Positions 35,453-47,325 of a stretch of DNA of 64,000 nt are shown piece by piece. The stretch is taken from positions 430,341,240 through 430,405,239 of the forward strand of contig NC_085140.1 in assembly GCF_024139115.2 (NCBI RefSeq), read 5' to 3'. The position numbers were made by a program, and so were the translations under genes. The DNA is from Armigeres subalbatus. Taxonomy: Eukaryota > Arthropoda > Insecta > Diptera > Culicidae. Position 1 is the first letter of the stretch, and the number at the start of each line of letters is the position of its first letter. Under the pieces are notes generated by a model. That model did no database searches, had not been told where the DNA came from, and saw nothing but the letters and a program-made list of their open reading frames with translations.

Positions 35453-36817
35453 TTCTCACTTGTCTTAACGTGACGTCACGGACTGTGCAGAAAGCTTAGC
35501 TCCTTTTTAGTCTGGGCTCCCGGTAGTTGGTGGGAAATTAGGTGGTGCCAAAAACGGCTCACGCACGCATATTTTCACGGGTCCGTGATGGCAGAACCTC
35601 GCGATTGTTAGTGAGTTTTCAGACTCCGACTAACGATAAATTGTTTCGACTTTCTAGCAGCACATGACTCTTCAGTCTAAGACTGGCACAAAAAACGTTT
35701 CCTCAGCAGCGCCCTCCTCGGACGTCGCACTCCGAAAAAAAAGGGTGATCGCTTCACAATGAAGCCGACGAAACGTGATGGCGGTTGCTTGTCGGCGGTG
35801 GATCTCGTCCACGTGGAGGTCCCCTTGCCTTCCTGGACCGATATGGTGACGGATTGGTCCACTTCTGGCTGGTTGGCGATCGCGTGATAGTTTGCTGCTG
35901 GTGGGAAATATTAAGCCAATCTGACCGAACAAACACTTGAGCACGAGCACATTATCACATTTAGAGCACAAACTTTACCTTTGCTATAGGTTCTCTCTGC
36001 CTACTGTCGCACACAAAATCTAAACACACACTTTCTTCCTAATTGCTAAAGAACGAATAATAATTAGTTAAATAATAATTGCCAGGAAAGCAAACTTTTC
36101 TCCGGGAGAGACCGAAATTGAACATCGTTTGAGGCAATTTATTTATAAATAACGGCGAACTTTGTCTCGCCCAAAACTGATCAACTTGCTGATATATTTT
36201 TTTACGTACACAATTTATCTAAAAAACAAAACGGTTTTTTAAAATAATTTTTCCTTTTTTTAACATTATTTTATCATGACACTTATCGAATTAATTTAGT
36301 AGCCAAACCAAAATGAACAAAAATCGATCTTTCCGTTATCTGATGATAATGTCAACTTAGATGACATGATTTGAAATTATCATACAAAATGCACGACAAA
36401 CCATTTCATCGGAGAGATTTTATTTCGATTGTCATTTTTTTTTTCAAAAAGAAAGGGATATAAATTAGCAAAAAATAAGCTGTCTATTCTTGAGCCATGC
36501 GCCATGTACTTACTTGAGCCATGTACTTACTTAACGAGAGGCCCCCGACTCAGCGACACCCTCATCACCCTCAAAGGTGTCTACCCTGCGTTACAGGGAT
36601 TTCCCAAGCGGAATTACATGTTAAATAAGCACACTTAATCAGCGATGCAAAAGATTATCGGCCACTAACTAAATATCGTTTCGAAACTTTTTGTCCGTTA
36701 CATTATTCATGTTGTGTTTTGCTATTGAAAATTTTGTTAATTAAAAATACACCGCAACTGCTTTATCATAAATATGCTTGAAGAGAATAATCACATAGTG
36801 GACAAAACGGTACTTAC
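35453..36817. other. No exon recognised downstream of receptor exon 6
   Basis: The stretch 35480-35900 is less AT-rich. It has short frames on both strands, none recognised; for example a plus-strand frame from 35758 begins MKPTKRDGGCLSAVDLVHVE. The expected next receptor exon (GVPGKRNE, CCPEPY, TM1/TM2) was searched for by eye on the minus strand and not found. Confidence 0.4.
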
Positions 36818-36893
36818 CCAGAAGGTCCCATTCCCCATTCGTCACGAAACTACTGATATCTCCCCCCGATTCGTCCTGCAGCTGTAAATCTAA
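36818..36893 (-). CDS. nAChRalpha6: Nicotinic acetylcholine receptor alpha6-like subunit, exon 6 (76 bp)
   Basis: On the minus strand, ACAACAG at 36900-36894 is the acceptor. The exon then reads LDLQLQDESGGDISSFVTNG followed by EWDLLG. It ends after the first base of the Gly codon, and GTAAGTA is a strong donor at 36817. This joins in phase 0 to the preceding exon, which ends YDGFQ. The segment is the beta8-beta9 loop (loop F) of the extracellular ligand-binding domain. Asp-Leu-Gln-Leu-Gln, then GGDISS and NGEWDLLG, is characteristic of the insect alpha5/alpha6 group. Phe-Val-Thr and Asp-Leu-Leu favour alpha6. At 76 bp it is below the size that open-reading-frame scans usually report. No stop or frameshift is present. 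Confidence 0.93.
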
Positions 36894-39590
36894 CTGTTGT
36901 CATTGCCGGAACGAAGCACCATAAATCGATCGTTGTCATGTCATCATTTTTTTTTATTTGGTAACCATTCGATGTTGAGCGATGTTGAGGAAAAAGAGAA
37001 AAGTTTGCTCGTTAGTAACTTTGTTGTTGGTGTGCATTGCCTTACACGACTTTTAAAAGCTGGAAAACTGATGTTTTTGTTTTCCTCATAGGCACCATAT
37101 CAGACATACAGACAGAGGATGGAACTTGAAGGAGATAAACGAGAATGAGTGGATCTCAAGATGAAAGTTCTAGTTATGGTGACCTAAATGCACTTGAAAG
37201 CAGTTTGGAGGAACTTGAACGAAAACGGAAGCAAGAAATCTTTTCGAATAATTTTGACAAATCATGCAATTTTTCGATGATTGTTTGTTATTACACGAAT
37301 CTAAATGCACAAAACCAATAAATCAAAGCAAAAACGGAGCGCACAAATAAATGATTCAATATTCTAGACCTCGTTTTGAGTTCGAAAGTTTCAAACAATT
37401 AAAAATTGCTAATTAGACAGTAGAGGTGGCAGTATTGATTGTTACCTTGATTGAGTTTGAGTTCAAATGTTCAATGAAAATTGCATTCTTGCAAACAAAG
37501 CAATAATAAAAATTTTCAAATGAAAAATCCTTTCTCAATTGAAATTTTTCCAAGAAACCAGCCCGAAAAGTTTTTTTAATTAGCAAATTTGACTACTTGT
37601 ATGAAAAGTTTCAACTTCAACAACGAGGGCAGATTTTTTCTATGTCAGCAAAGAACTGAAAACGGAACATGATGCAGTGTCACTTCGGCTACGATCTAAC
37701 TCTAATGCTAATGAGTATGAATGAAGCGATGAAGAGGCGTCCAACTCCTGTAAAAGCCGTAGATCGCGGGCTCTTTCTCGGGGTTTTGCGTCCGGCTGCT
37801 TTCCTGTCAGTTTCATCCCGTATTCAAAATTCGCTAAACTTAAGTGCAATTGAGTTTCTAAAAGTGCTTTCGTTAGACGGGATGGCGAGGGGGGAAAGTT
37901 TCGTTGTTTTCTATGGCTCTGAGATTCGATTGGCTGGGCGGAATGGTCATGATATGATATCGACTGGACATCACACATTCGATAGTTTGCGCTATGATGG
38001 TTTGGTTCTCGCTCTTGCGACAGACTCCGAATCGCCGAAGTCTTTTTCGGAGCGCACCCGGCGCGGCTGACCCTAATGTAGTCCATCACAGAGCTACGTT
38101 CAGCGCCCAGAAGCAAAACCGAAAAAGTCTTACGATCGTCGAGCGCCTTGTCTTGGGAGGTGTGAGAGGGTTGAGTATTTGTTTTTTTAACGATTTGGTT
38201 TATCGAAGGCAATGAGAGTTGAACTGTTTTTTTTATTGCGGGGTAGTTTTAGATTCGGGACACGAAATGAAAAATGATGATGACTGAGGTTGGAGCGATA
38301 GGGAAGCCGGAGGGAATTGAAAGTATTTACAAAATTAGGGAAACTAATTGAAGGGAGGAAAACTAAGAAACCTATGGTGAAAAATAGTCCTAGAAGACAT
38401 CCTCAAAACATGAAACAAAGTGACAAACTAGAACGGACTTGAGTAGTATGATTAGCAGTGAAGCACTGACAGAAAGTCGATAATTTGGTTAACTTATCCA
38501 AGGCACTAAGAAACTGTTGAAGACTTACGGAGCTTCAAGAAATACTTCGACAATAGGAAGGTTCATGCCATTGCTTGAATTCGAAATACGAGCTCTTGTA
38601 ACACTAAGCTCTAAGTCAAATGATGCAGTTTCTCTTCTAAATTCAGCGTTTTAGCAAAATTTAGCAAAAAAAATCGAATGATAGTACAAGGACAAGTTGA
38701 AGAGAATTCTAAGAGAAATGCGTCAAAATTCTAAGAAAAGTTCGGATAAATCAAAGTGAATATCCTTAACTGATGTTCAGGTGGTTCATTGTCCATTAAG
38801 GCATTACGAAAGCGACTTTAAATTGCCTGAAGTAACTTGACAGCTTCATGTTTCCACATTAAACATTAAGAAGAAACAATATTTTAAGAGAAATTTGGAA
38901 TCCAGTAGAAACCGAAGCTTAGATTAGATTATTTAAAACAGTCGCTAACGTTTTAGGATAAGATCTGTGAAGTTGAAGTTATATTTGCGATAAAGCTCAA
39001 GCCCCATGGAGTATTTGCGGAGAAAAGTTTTTTGGAAAATGTCAATATTGATCTTTCTATCGCTCGGACAAAGACATTTAGTTTAGCAACTACAAGAGAA
39101 AGCACTAGTTGTCATCAGCGAGGCTAAGTTAACCAATCTATCGCACACGTAGGCCGATCAAGCTTTACAACACATTCGATTTACAACAGAAAAATAAAAC
39201 GCTCTAGATTCACTTATATACAGTAAATAAAACCGCGCAAAGCTTTCCTCTAAGAGGTCAATCAAAGCAGTTATGCAGCTAGCTTGCTTCTCTCTAAACA
39301 TTCGTTAGAATACTGCGTTTGGAAGACTTCCTAATGAAGCCTCAGAGATAATAAGATCGAAACAATAAAAAAAACATTCCTCGTCCAAAAGTTGCCTACA
39401 AAACCGAAACTAATAGGAAAAACAATCATCAAAGAAAAAGATCACTATCGATAAAAAAATAGATGAAGAAAATCAAAAACTATAAAGATAAACAAAGTTC
39501 TCTCTAATGGATTTAAATCTCTTTTTTTAAATTTATTTTTAAGTTATCTTTTTTTTTTTGAATTGCTGTGTTCAAAGTTCTCAAATTTAC
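36894..39590 (-). other. Receptor intron between exons 5 and 6 (2.7 kb)
   Basis: Donor GTAAATTTGAG after 39591 and acceptor ACAACAG before 36893. It holds a comparatively GC-balanced block at 37640-38215 with long overlapping frames on both strands (190 codons minus, 133 codons plus), and a possible small plus-strand frame at 37145. Neither matches a known family. The rest is AT-rich. Confidence 0.7.
37145..37321 (+). CDS. Possible small unidentified protein or terminal exon, 58 aa
   Basis: The frame starts MSGSQDESSSYGDLNALESS and continues LEELERKRKQEIF, a charged segment likely to form an alpha helix or short coiled coil. It then degrades into CNFSMIVCYYTNLNAQNQ and a stop. The stop overlaps AATAAA at 37317-37322, a polyadenylation signal. 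A good acceptor-like tract (TTTTTGTTTTCCTCATAG) precedes it at 37074-37091. The N-terminal half reads like coding sequence; the C-terminal half does not. It could be a terminal exon of a plus-strand gene nested in the receptor intron, a pseudogene, or chance. The family is not recognised. Confidence 0.3.
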   Translation: MSGSQDESSSYGDLNALESSLEELERKRKQEIFSNNFDKSCNFSMIVCYYTNLNAQNQ

Positions 39591-39771
39591 CTGGAAACCA
39601 TCATATGTCCAACTACCAAACTTCATTTCACATCTTTGATCATCAAATGGAAACCACGTTATATCTATTTTACATGTTGATTTGAAGATTCCTGGTGGCA
39701 CATACAAACAAGAACCATTATTGCGCACGACTACATTCGTTGGATATGTGCCATCAAAGCCTTCATCAGCA
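39591..39771 (-). CDS. nAChRalpha6: Nicotinic acetylcholine receptor alpha6-like subunit, exon 5 (181 bp, Cys-loop)
   Basis: The exon follows ATATTTTAG at 39780-39772 and starts with the third base of a Ser codon (AG|T). It reads ADEGFDGTYPTNVVVRNNGS, then CLYVPPGIFKSTCKIDITWF, then PFDDQRCEMKFGSWTYDGFQ, and ends at a GTAAAT donor. It contains the signature Cys-loop, C-13 residues-C (CKIDITWFPFDDQRC), with the WFPFD core. Loop E lies around NNGSCLYVPPG with an N-glycosylation sequon NGS, and loop B is WTYDG. In the receptor these form the agonist site and couple binding to the gate. The sequence is of the alpha5/alpha6/alpha7 class; RNNGS and DDQRCEMK separate it from alpha7. Drosophila alpha6 transcripts are A-to-I edited in this region. 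Genomic DNA cannot show whether that happens here. Confidence 0.97.
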
Positions 39772-40373
39772 CTAAAATATAAATATACGGTAATGATGAA
39801 TTTTCCAACTGCTGTCCACTTTCGGTTTTGTTTTTTAATTGTAGGGGAAGGTTAGCTATAACTATAATATGACGAATAAGAAGGTGTGTTTAGATCTGTC
39901 TAGATTATATAAAGTAAGATTAGTATTTTTTTCATGTAGATTATTTGTTTTTTTTTTTGCATCTGGCGTATGTAAAGGAACAGTCCTAGTTGGTGGTTAT
40001 TATATCATTCTCATGGGTACGAAAACAGAAGGAAGTCACTGGTATTTGGGGTTTTCATTGGTTGGAAATTTTTCGGATCTAGACGTTTGAACATATGAGA
40101 AAGGTCGTATTGGCTGGAAACTTGGATTTCAAATCAATTACAATAAAATGAAGAATATGTACGAAGTTTAACATTTAGACACATAACAATCGAAATAAAA
40201 TTATGGTTAAAGCGAGATTTTGAGCCACTGTAAGAAATTAAAATATAGCATAGAAAGAAAAAGATTATTTTTCTTAAGAAAATAATTAAGCTCGTTCTGC
40301 GGAATGTCTTTACTTGCCATAAGACGAGTTTAGTACACTCTGTCAAACAATAACAGGTACACCCCATTGTTAA

Positions 40374-41678
40374 CCTTTTGTCTGTGCTCTGGGGTCAATA
40401 TGACCCCAGGCCACTTTGAGTGGCTGCCATTTTTTTGATTTTCAACCGATTCTCATAATTTTTGGTAGTTTGGTAAAACTCGCCGAGATCTGTCTCCTAG
40501 ATGCAAATTCACTTCAAAAATCTTGAAAGTATGCGCTACAGTGTACTTTTTTCAAAAAACTTACGTTGTCTGTGCTCTGGGGTCAAATTGACCCCAAATT
40601 GAAATTGCTATAACTTTTTTATTGCTTAGCCAATTTTGGATTTTTGGGGCTGTTTCGAAAGATAATTTAATCGTCTTTCAGGTCGTTACCAAAGATTGAC
40701 TGTAGGTGGGCGGGTACATCGTGGGGAGGGGTTTTCGTAAAAAGGGTACAAAAACAGTGATTTTTCATGCTTATTTTACTTATATCTGAAAATCCTACCC
40801 ATTTTGAACTGCACCTTTTCAAAAAGGTTATGCAGGAAGGCGTGTGCTTTGATATGAGGCATTGATTAGTTTAGAGCATGGTCGCTAGGTGGCGGTATAT
40901 TTGAATTCATTAATTTAGACTACTCAAGTAATTCCGATATATGGAATTTTCCTCATTGTACATATTCTTATCGCACAAATTTGAAGTTTTTAAAGATGAC
41001 GTCTTTAATAAAGTTCGTCTGGTGGGAATGGACTGTCATGTGACGGAATAAATAATTAGGAAATTTACAAATAGGCCGCGCTAGCGTACTTGCAATATTC
41101 TTGCATATATGAAATATTGCTTTAGCTTGAGATCCCTCATACCTACACTCAAGTTGTATTCGGCAATATTGTTCAGGATGTCTAGCACTTCAAAGTGGTG
41201 CTCAACATAATGAGTACGTCTTCCAATTTTTAAATTTGTGCGATAAGAATATTTACACTGAGGAGAATTCTATATATCGCAATATCTTAAGTAGTCCAAA
41301 ATAATGAATTCAAATATACCACCACCTGGCGGCCGAGTTCTAAACTTATCAACGCCTCATGCCAGGGCACATGCCTTCCTGCATAACCTTTTTGAAAAGG
41401 TGCAGTTCAAAAAGGGTAAGATTTCCGGATATAAGTAAAATAATCATGAAAAATCACTGGTTTTATACCCTTGTTCACTAAAACCCCTCCCCGCGATGTA
41501 CCCGTCCACCAATAGTCAATCTTTGGTAACGACCTGAAAGATAATTAAATTATCTTTCGAAACAGCCCCATAAATTCAAAATTGGCCAAACATTAAAAAA
41601 GTTAAAGCAATTTCAATTTGGGGTCAATTTGACCCCAGAGCACAGACAACGTAAGTTTTTTTGAGCACAGACAGAAGG
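40374..41678. mobile_element. Long inverted-repeat (foldback) element flanked by TTAA
   Basis: TTAA flanks both ends (40370-40373, 41679-41682). The termini are CCTTTTGTCTGTGCTC and its near-complement GAGCACAGACAGAAGG. Inside, about 430 bp of the left arm (from GTTGTCTGTGCTCTGGGGTC at about 40564 to TATCGCACAAATTTG at 40985) is mirrored by 41232-41650. Many small differences separate the arms. Both arms contain the self-complementary GGGGTCAAATTGACCCC. TTAA specificity and CC ends recall piggyBac-derived MITEs; no transposase is encoded. The left arm holds an extra 190 bp absent on the right. Confidence 0.75.
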
Positions 41679-42819
41679 TTAAGGATAACCTTTCTTCTGT
41701 TACACCGATCTGTGCCAAACTTTTCATGTCGATTCAGGGGCTAAATTGATAATGTTTAGCAAATCCAAAAGTCTACTTCATTCGTCTATTTATTTGAAAA
41801 TAAATATGTGAAAAAATGATGCTCCACATTAATAGGTATAAGAATGCGATTTTTTGTTGTTTTTGAACATTTTTACGTCCGATAAGGCAACTGGACCATT
41901 GAAAATTTAATAATCATAGTATTTCTAATCATATAACGTGTTTACTTGTATGCAAAGAAGTATTTTGACACTTTTCGATTAATATCACAAGCACGACTCA
42001 AATTATATCTTTCATTCAATTAAAATATTTCTTATTGGAAACCATAGAAAATATGAGAATTAGACCACTTCAACGCCACTTATTAATTATTAAGGTTCAT
42101 TTTATAATCAGAGCTGTATTTGGGCTATTTTTTGGCATTTTTTATTATGTTTCATAAACTTTTTTTATACAAAAACATTGAAAAACTTAGTTGAATTTGT
42201 TTTTCTGCTGAGAAACAAATGTCCTATTAATGAAGTTTTCCTCATGAAACCACTTATTTTTAAACAACCTTGTTTGATGTAATATTGAAACAAAACTCGT
42301 CTATCCATCAACATGGAACATCTATTAAGATATTAATAACATGCCTTGGCTTCGAAGTGAATGTACGATGTATAAAATTATGTATATAAAATAAACTCGC
42401 CAAGAAATTTCAGTGACCTCCTGACTAATATTATCAGCGATCTTACATACCGCACCAACCTTGTCCTTAAACGTTATAAAATGAACAAAATAGATTTTCT
42501 GGTAGTTTAGTCGATATTTGGTACTACAAACTTAAAATTTGAACGATAAATGCGAGTAAATCCATATAAATATGATTAGCTAATCAATTCATGTTCTGCC
42601 AGGGCATGCTTTTTTCTCCAGACCTAAACTTTATGAAGAATGTTTGCAACATGATAATTAACGATACATATGGTATCGCAAAGCCACAGCATGAGGCACC
42701 ATCAGTGCGTGAAGTCTAGAAAAAATTAATATTCGATGGTAAAACGAATGCAAAAATTTGTACAAAACGGAACTGATGCATAATTATTAACTGTTTTGTG
42801 TTGATCAGTCTTCAAGGTG

Positions 42820-43035
42820 CAGCCCCGCTCAGATGTTTATGCATGCTGCCGCACTCGAATGAACATTCGCTTCGGGCTCGAACGTGCACTCGTAAAAATG
42901 AACATGAACACGAGCGCAGGCTGGATGCTCATGTTTTGCATCGCGCTCACAGCGGCGCTCGAACATTGATGTTTTCAGCGCGGCTGTGAGCGCCGCTTTG
43001 AGCACGGTACAAAACATTGGCTCCACTCCAATCCA
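42820..43035 (+). repeat. GCTC/GAGC-rich cryptic repeat, block 1
   Basis: Irregularly spaced words CGCTC, GAACATG, GAGCGC, GCTCG, TTTTCAGCGC in an otherwise AT-rich intron. It is preceded by GATCAGTCTTCAAGG. Apparent frames on both strands (63-69 codons) are products of the repeat. Confidence 0.45.
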
Positions 43036-43907
43036 CATACATTGGTTTGAGCTTGGCTTATCATTTTGGTATGGATTTTGATGTTCATATCAAACTTTAG
43101 TTTTAGAGAATTGAATTTCATTGGTTCTATGATAAGTAAAAGTAAAAAGAAAATTATGTTAACTTCTGCGATAAACTGAACATTTGTTTATTGATGCACG
43201 GTTTGGTTTGTCAAAACTTCAACGTCTTGTGTAGCATAAAAGAAAGCTATTTTAAAGTATTTCGCCTTTTCAGGTGATAGTATATTTCAGTCATATTTTA
43301 AATAACCATCATTGTTTGAGGAATTTCTTATATATTTTCAGTGAGAAAATAATTTTGATATCTGGGCAGTTGACGCCTAGAGCAGTACAGCAGTTTAAAA
43401 TCGATCTATTCAATTGTTTCATACTGCTGAGGTATTGGCTTTTTGATGTTGCATGAAAGAGAAGCAGAAAGATGCTATTAAAAAAATGGACCGGAAAGCA
43501 TACGAAGAAATTTTAAAAACTCTTCCCGAAAATTCAAAAATCAATTTATTTTGAAACGGTTAGCAGTTCGGAGTTGGAATTTTCTTATTCTATGTATCAA
43601 GTGTGATAAAACAAAATAAAATAAAAAATCAAAATTGTACCTATGTTCATTATACATAAAGAAGTCCAACCCCGCACTGCTATGACTTTTTAAATAAATT
43701 ACTTTTAGAGTTCCAAATTGAATGTGGTTGCTTTCTTGTGTCATATGTATTTTTAAAAATTATCTTTCTCCTTCTTCTTCGACATCGAAAAAGGTGAAAA
43801 TTTCGATATATTAGTTTGATATAATTTGCTTTTCAAGTCCAACTAACTTGCACTGACACTTCTTAACACAAGTAAAAATAGTATTATTATGAATGTGTAT
43901 ACTGGGG

Positions 43908-44032
43908 TCGCTTTTTACGTGGATTTACATTGTATAAGTGGAAATCGCAAAAAAAAACTGTTTTCGATTAAGTCGTTTTTTATGCGGTTTTCGGGATATA
44001 CGTATTGTCCGTGTGAAAACTGACTTCAGTGT
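43908..44032. mobile_element. MITE-like element related to 27001-27178
   Basis: The ends TATACTGGGGTCGCTTTTTA and TGAAAACTGACTTCAGTGTA are near-complements. The interior has TTTTACGTGG, TTTTTTATGCGG and CGGGATATACG words. Confidence 0.55.
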
Positions 44033-45475
44033 ATTTGATTCAAACGAGTAGGCACACGGTCATATTTTAAAATGCCGCACAAGTTCCCGATATTGGCCAA
44101 CACTTTTGCAAACAACAACGATCAGAAGCATTTACATAACGATAGATTAAGTATCCGTGTGAAACCGGAATTACTGAAAACTGCAAGAATCTTAAATCAC
44201 GGACTTTTTGTATTAGGCTATCGGACCATTAGGGCAGCACCAACCATTCCCGTCCGCAAAGCTTATTTCTTGGGCGCATTAGAACTGAATTACTTGGATT
44301 CTAGTACGCAGTTAGCATCTGCAGATTTCTAGTGATGTACAAAAATTCAAGTCATATGTTTGGAAGACGGCCGAGTTATAAACGTTGCGGATGGAAATTG
44401 GGGGTACAGTCCAACTGATCCTCCGCTCTACTATTCAATATGTTCAATATAATTTGTTGAAAGTTTGTGTAAAATAAAATAGGTTGACCCATAGTCAACA
44501 TTATCGAAATATCTTCTTCTCTTCCTCAATGGATTTTTATTCCAACTGTTATTTTCTTTATTAGTTCCCAACTTAGTGTTCTCTATTAGCATTTACATTT
44601 TACAGTTATTAATTGAAAGCTTGCCTGCCATTGAATGAAGGTGTATTTTTTATCTTTTGCGGTAAACACAATGAATAAACTATGCCCAGAGTGTCGAGAA
44701 TGTTTTCCCCCCGAAAACATCTTAGACTGGACCGAAACATGTTGGGGGCTTTTATTTATTTTTTTTGCCGTTTATTGAACATTTTTACGTTTTTCGTTTT
44801 TCTGGAAAGATTGTATGCGTTTCATTCATCTCCCCAATAGAGTTTAATAGTTTTAATAACAGAAATAATAATATTATGTGTATCTTTGCTAAAACACTTA
44901 TTTTTTTTATGTGAAAGTGAGTTAGTTCCAAGCTTCGGTTTATTTTCTACAATCTTTAAGAAAATAAAACATAACACGCTCTCCACATACTAAGGGATTT
45001 ACAACCGAGAGAAGAATCATAAAGAAAAAAACCACCAATGCTTTCATATAGACCAGTTTTTAGAAAGTAGTTTTCAAATGCTTCTGATAAATCTTCATGA
45101 AAAACAAAAATAGAAATTCATGATATGAATAATAAATCTTAAATATTCTGTACAGTGAGATTTAGGTTTGCGCATACTTCTACTCATTTCTATCAAGGTC
45201 AGATGCACACATTTGAAAAATATTCAAGCAATAAAATCTTGCATATCGTTTAACATAGAGCAATAAAATATTGTATATTTTACTTATATCGTAAAATAAT
45301 CAATGCTGCCATGTTTATCTACAAATGCTTAAACTATATCTTGTCATCTACAAACTCTGAATCAAGGCCCCAATGAAGGCATCCTGCTCCGAATCATTTT
45401 TTGCCTTCAACCTTAACTATATATGCCGCGCCGCATATGAAACGTGCCGCACTGCCGCATAATCGTAATGCTTCA

Positions 45476-45745
45476 CGCTCGGCCCACAAACTACGCTCAC
45501 AGCCTCAGTTTACAGCAGCCTAAGCACACAGTCTGAGCACACAGCATGCTCCATGAGCACACAGCCTGAACACACAGCCCAAGTTTTGAGCTTGAGCTCG
45601 AGCCTGAGCTGAACCGCACCGCGTTCATTTTTCGCACCCATGTTCAATGTTGACGGTGAACACGAGCTTGAAAGAGAGCGCGCGCTCAGGATGAACATGC
45701 ACTGGCAAAAACTGCACACAAGCTCAGCGCCGCTCATGTTTTCGT
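45476..45745 (-). repeat. GAGC/GCTC-rich cryptic repeat, block 2
   Basis: Words GAGCACACAGCCT, GCTTGAGCTCGAGCCTGAGC, GCGCGCTCAGGATGAACATG. The block ends in CGTGAAGACTGATAA, the inverse of the start of block 1 (ATCAGTCTTCA), so the two blocks face each other. It may be the other end of one 2.9-kb element. Confidence 0.45.
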
Positions 45746-45921
45746 GAAGACTGATAAAAATTCGTTTTCCTATGGCGAGATGGACAATGATTGTTCCCAG
45801 CCGTCTAACAAGAGACACCACCAAGAAAAAAAAGTTGTACTTCAATAAATTTAAGATTTATGATAAAACTAATTTTGATCAAGTGTACCTAATAATGTGT
45901 GCCAGAGTTTGCTAAACATTG

Positions 45922-46526
45922 TAAAGGACAAGCCTCCCGGAATCCAAAATTAAATGCACTTCCAGGGTTTGCAGAAATCGCTCTCAATAGATAACGAACA
46001 ACGATAAAAGAGAGGCAAAAACGGTTCCGAATCATAACAAGCCATGATAACAAATTTATCGAACTTGTATACAAGTGCGAAAAAACAGAATCGGATAGGC
46101 AGCCTCCACTGAAAAATGGTGATTCTCGCTTTGTTTTCGCTCCTTTCGTGTTGGTTACTGCACAGCTGTGTAGAACAAGTTGAAATGCATTATCAGAGCC
46201 AGTGCTCCCCGCATTTGGAGCTTTCTAAAAGAAATTTATCATGGGGTATAGCATCCCGAATCAGTTCACTATAATGACAGCTTGCGAAAAAAGTTTCTCG
46301 CGGTGTGCTACATATCGTATATGTATACAGAGATAATAAGTGAGAGTCTTGCTCTTCCTCTTTAGGATTCAATCCCTGTGCACTTCCGTTTTCGAGGGCA
46401 CCCCATTGCGTCGCAGCATGCGTGGAATAATAAAAAGGACAGTTGTGCATGGCGTCCGTTTTTGAATGGGGTGCCCTTGACAACGCGAGTGCTTTTTGTT
46501 TTGGATTCCGGGCAGCTTGTCCTTAA
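45922..46526. mobile_element. MITE-like element with AAGGACAAGC...CCCGGAATCC ends
   Basis: The left end TAAAGGACAAGCCTCCCGGA, then ATCCAAAA, is inverted on the right (TTTTGGATTCCGGG, GCTTGTCCTTAA), about 27 bp. An internal inverted pair uses GGGCACCCCATT/AATGGGGTGCCC and CACTTCCGTTTT/GTCCGTTTTT words. A shorter relative is 48917-49149. Confidence 0.7.
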
Positions 46527-46623
46527 ATCAACACCTGAATCCACACAAAAAATTGGTGAAGATCGGATCAACAAAAAAGAGTTATCCTAAAAAAATAGGA
46601 TGTACCACCTATTAATGTGGGAT

Positions 46624-46837
46624 AGAGTGCACTATTTCATTCAATTTAAGCACGTTGTAGTCTTTGCAGAAAGTATTTCGTCCTCAACCGTAATGCCCGC
46701 CGTATTCAGTGTGTCGTATTTGACTGGACTTTAGTCTAGTCAAGTACGAGACACTGAAGACGGGCTTACAGTTGAGGTAGAAATACATATCTGTAAAGAT
46801 TACAACGTGGTGGTATTAAATGAAGTAGTATACTAAA
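46624..46837. mobile_element. Hairpin MITE, arms about 100 bp
   Basis: The left arm (CACGTTGTAGTCTTTGCAGA, GTATTTCGTCCTCAACCGTA, ATTCAGTGTGTCGTA, TGACTGGACTTTAG) is mirrored on the right (GTCTAGTCA, TACGAGACACTGAA, TACAGTTGAGGTAGAAATAC, TCTGTAAAGATTACAACGTG). There is almost no loop, so it is a nearly complete palindrome. Confidence 0.75.
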
Positions 46838-46866
46838 CTCGTCTTATGACAGGTGATACTTTTTTG

Positions 46867-47197
46867 TTTTTGGCTTTTCAGTATGTGGGTGTTTTAGAAC
46901 AACCACTTAAGATCTGACCCACCGTTTCGGCAAATTGTTTAACATCAGCTGAAAGTAACTCCATCCATAATAGTGCAAAACAAAATTAATTCTAGAATAT
47001 GAATTCAAGTTCAATTTATGAAACATATTACACGAACCATCTACCAACTTTAAAAAAGACAATCTCCTTAGCAAAGACGTTAGACATAGAACTACATTCA
47101 TGATTTTCCCCTGATGAAGGCAACAACAATTAGACGAAACGTTGGGACAGATCTTAAACGGTTGTTCTAAAAAAAACCACAGACTGAAAAGCCAAAA
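46867..47197. mobile_element. MITE-like element with 65-bp inverted repeats
   Basis: The left end TTTTGGCTTTTCAGTATGTG, then TTAGAACAACC and AAGATCTGACCCACCGTTTC, is inverted at the right end (GAAACGTTGGGACAGATCTT, GGTTGTTCTAA, CACAGACTGAAAAGCCAAAA). It is separated from the previous hairpin by only 29 bp. Confidence 0.75.
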
Positions 47198-47325
47198 CTT
47201 CAAAAATACTCAAACATTAGCAAACAAATTTTTATTGATTTCATCTCCAGAAAAATAGACACACTACATCATTTCACCCTTTAAAAATGCATTTCATTCA
47301 ATTCTCAAAGCTTTCACTTTAATGG

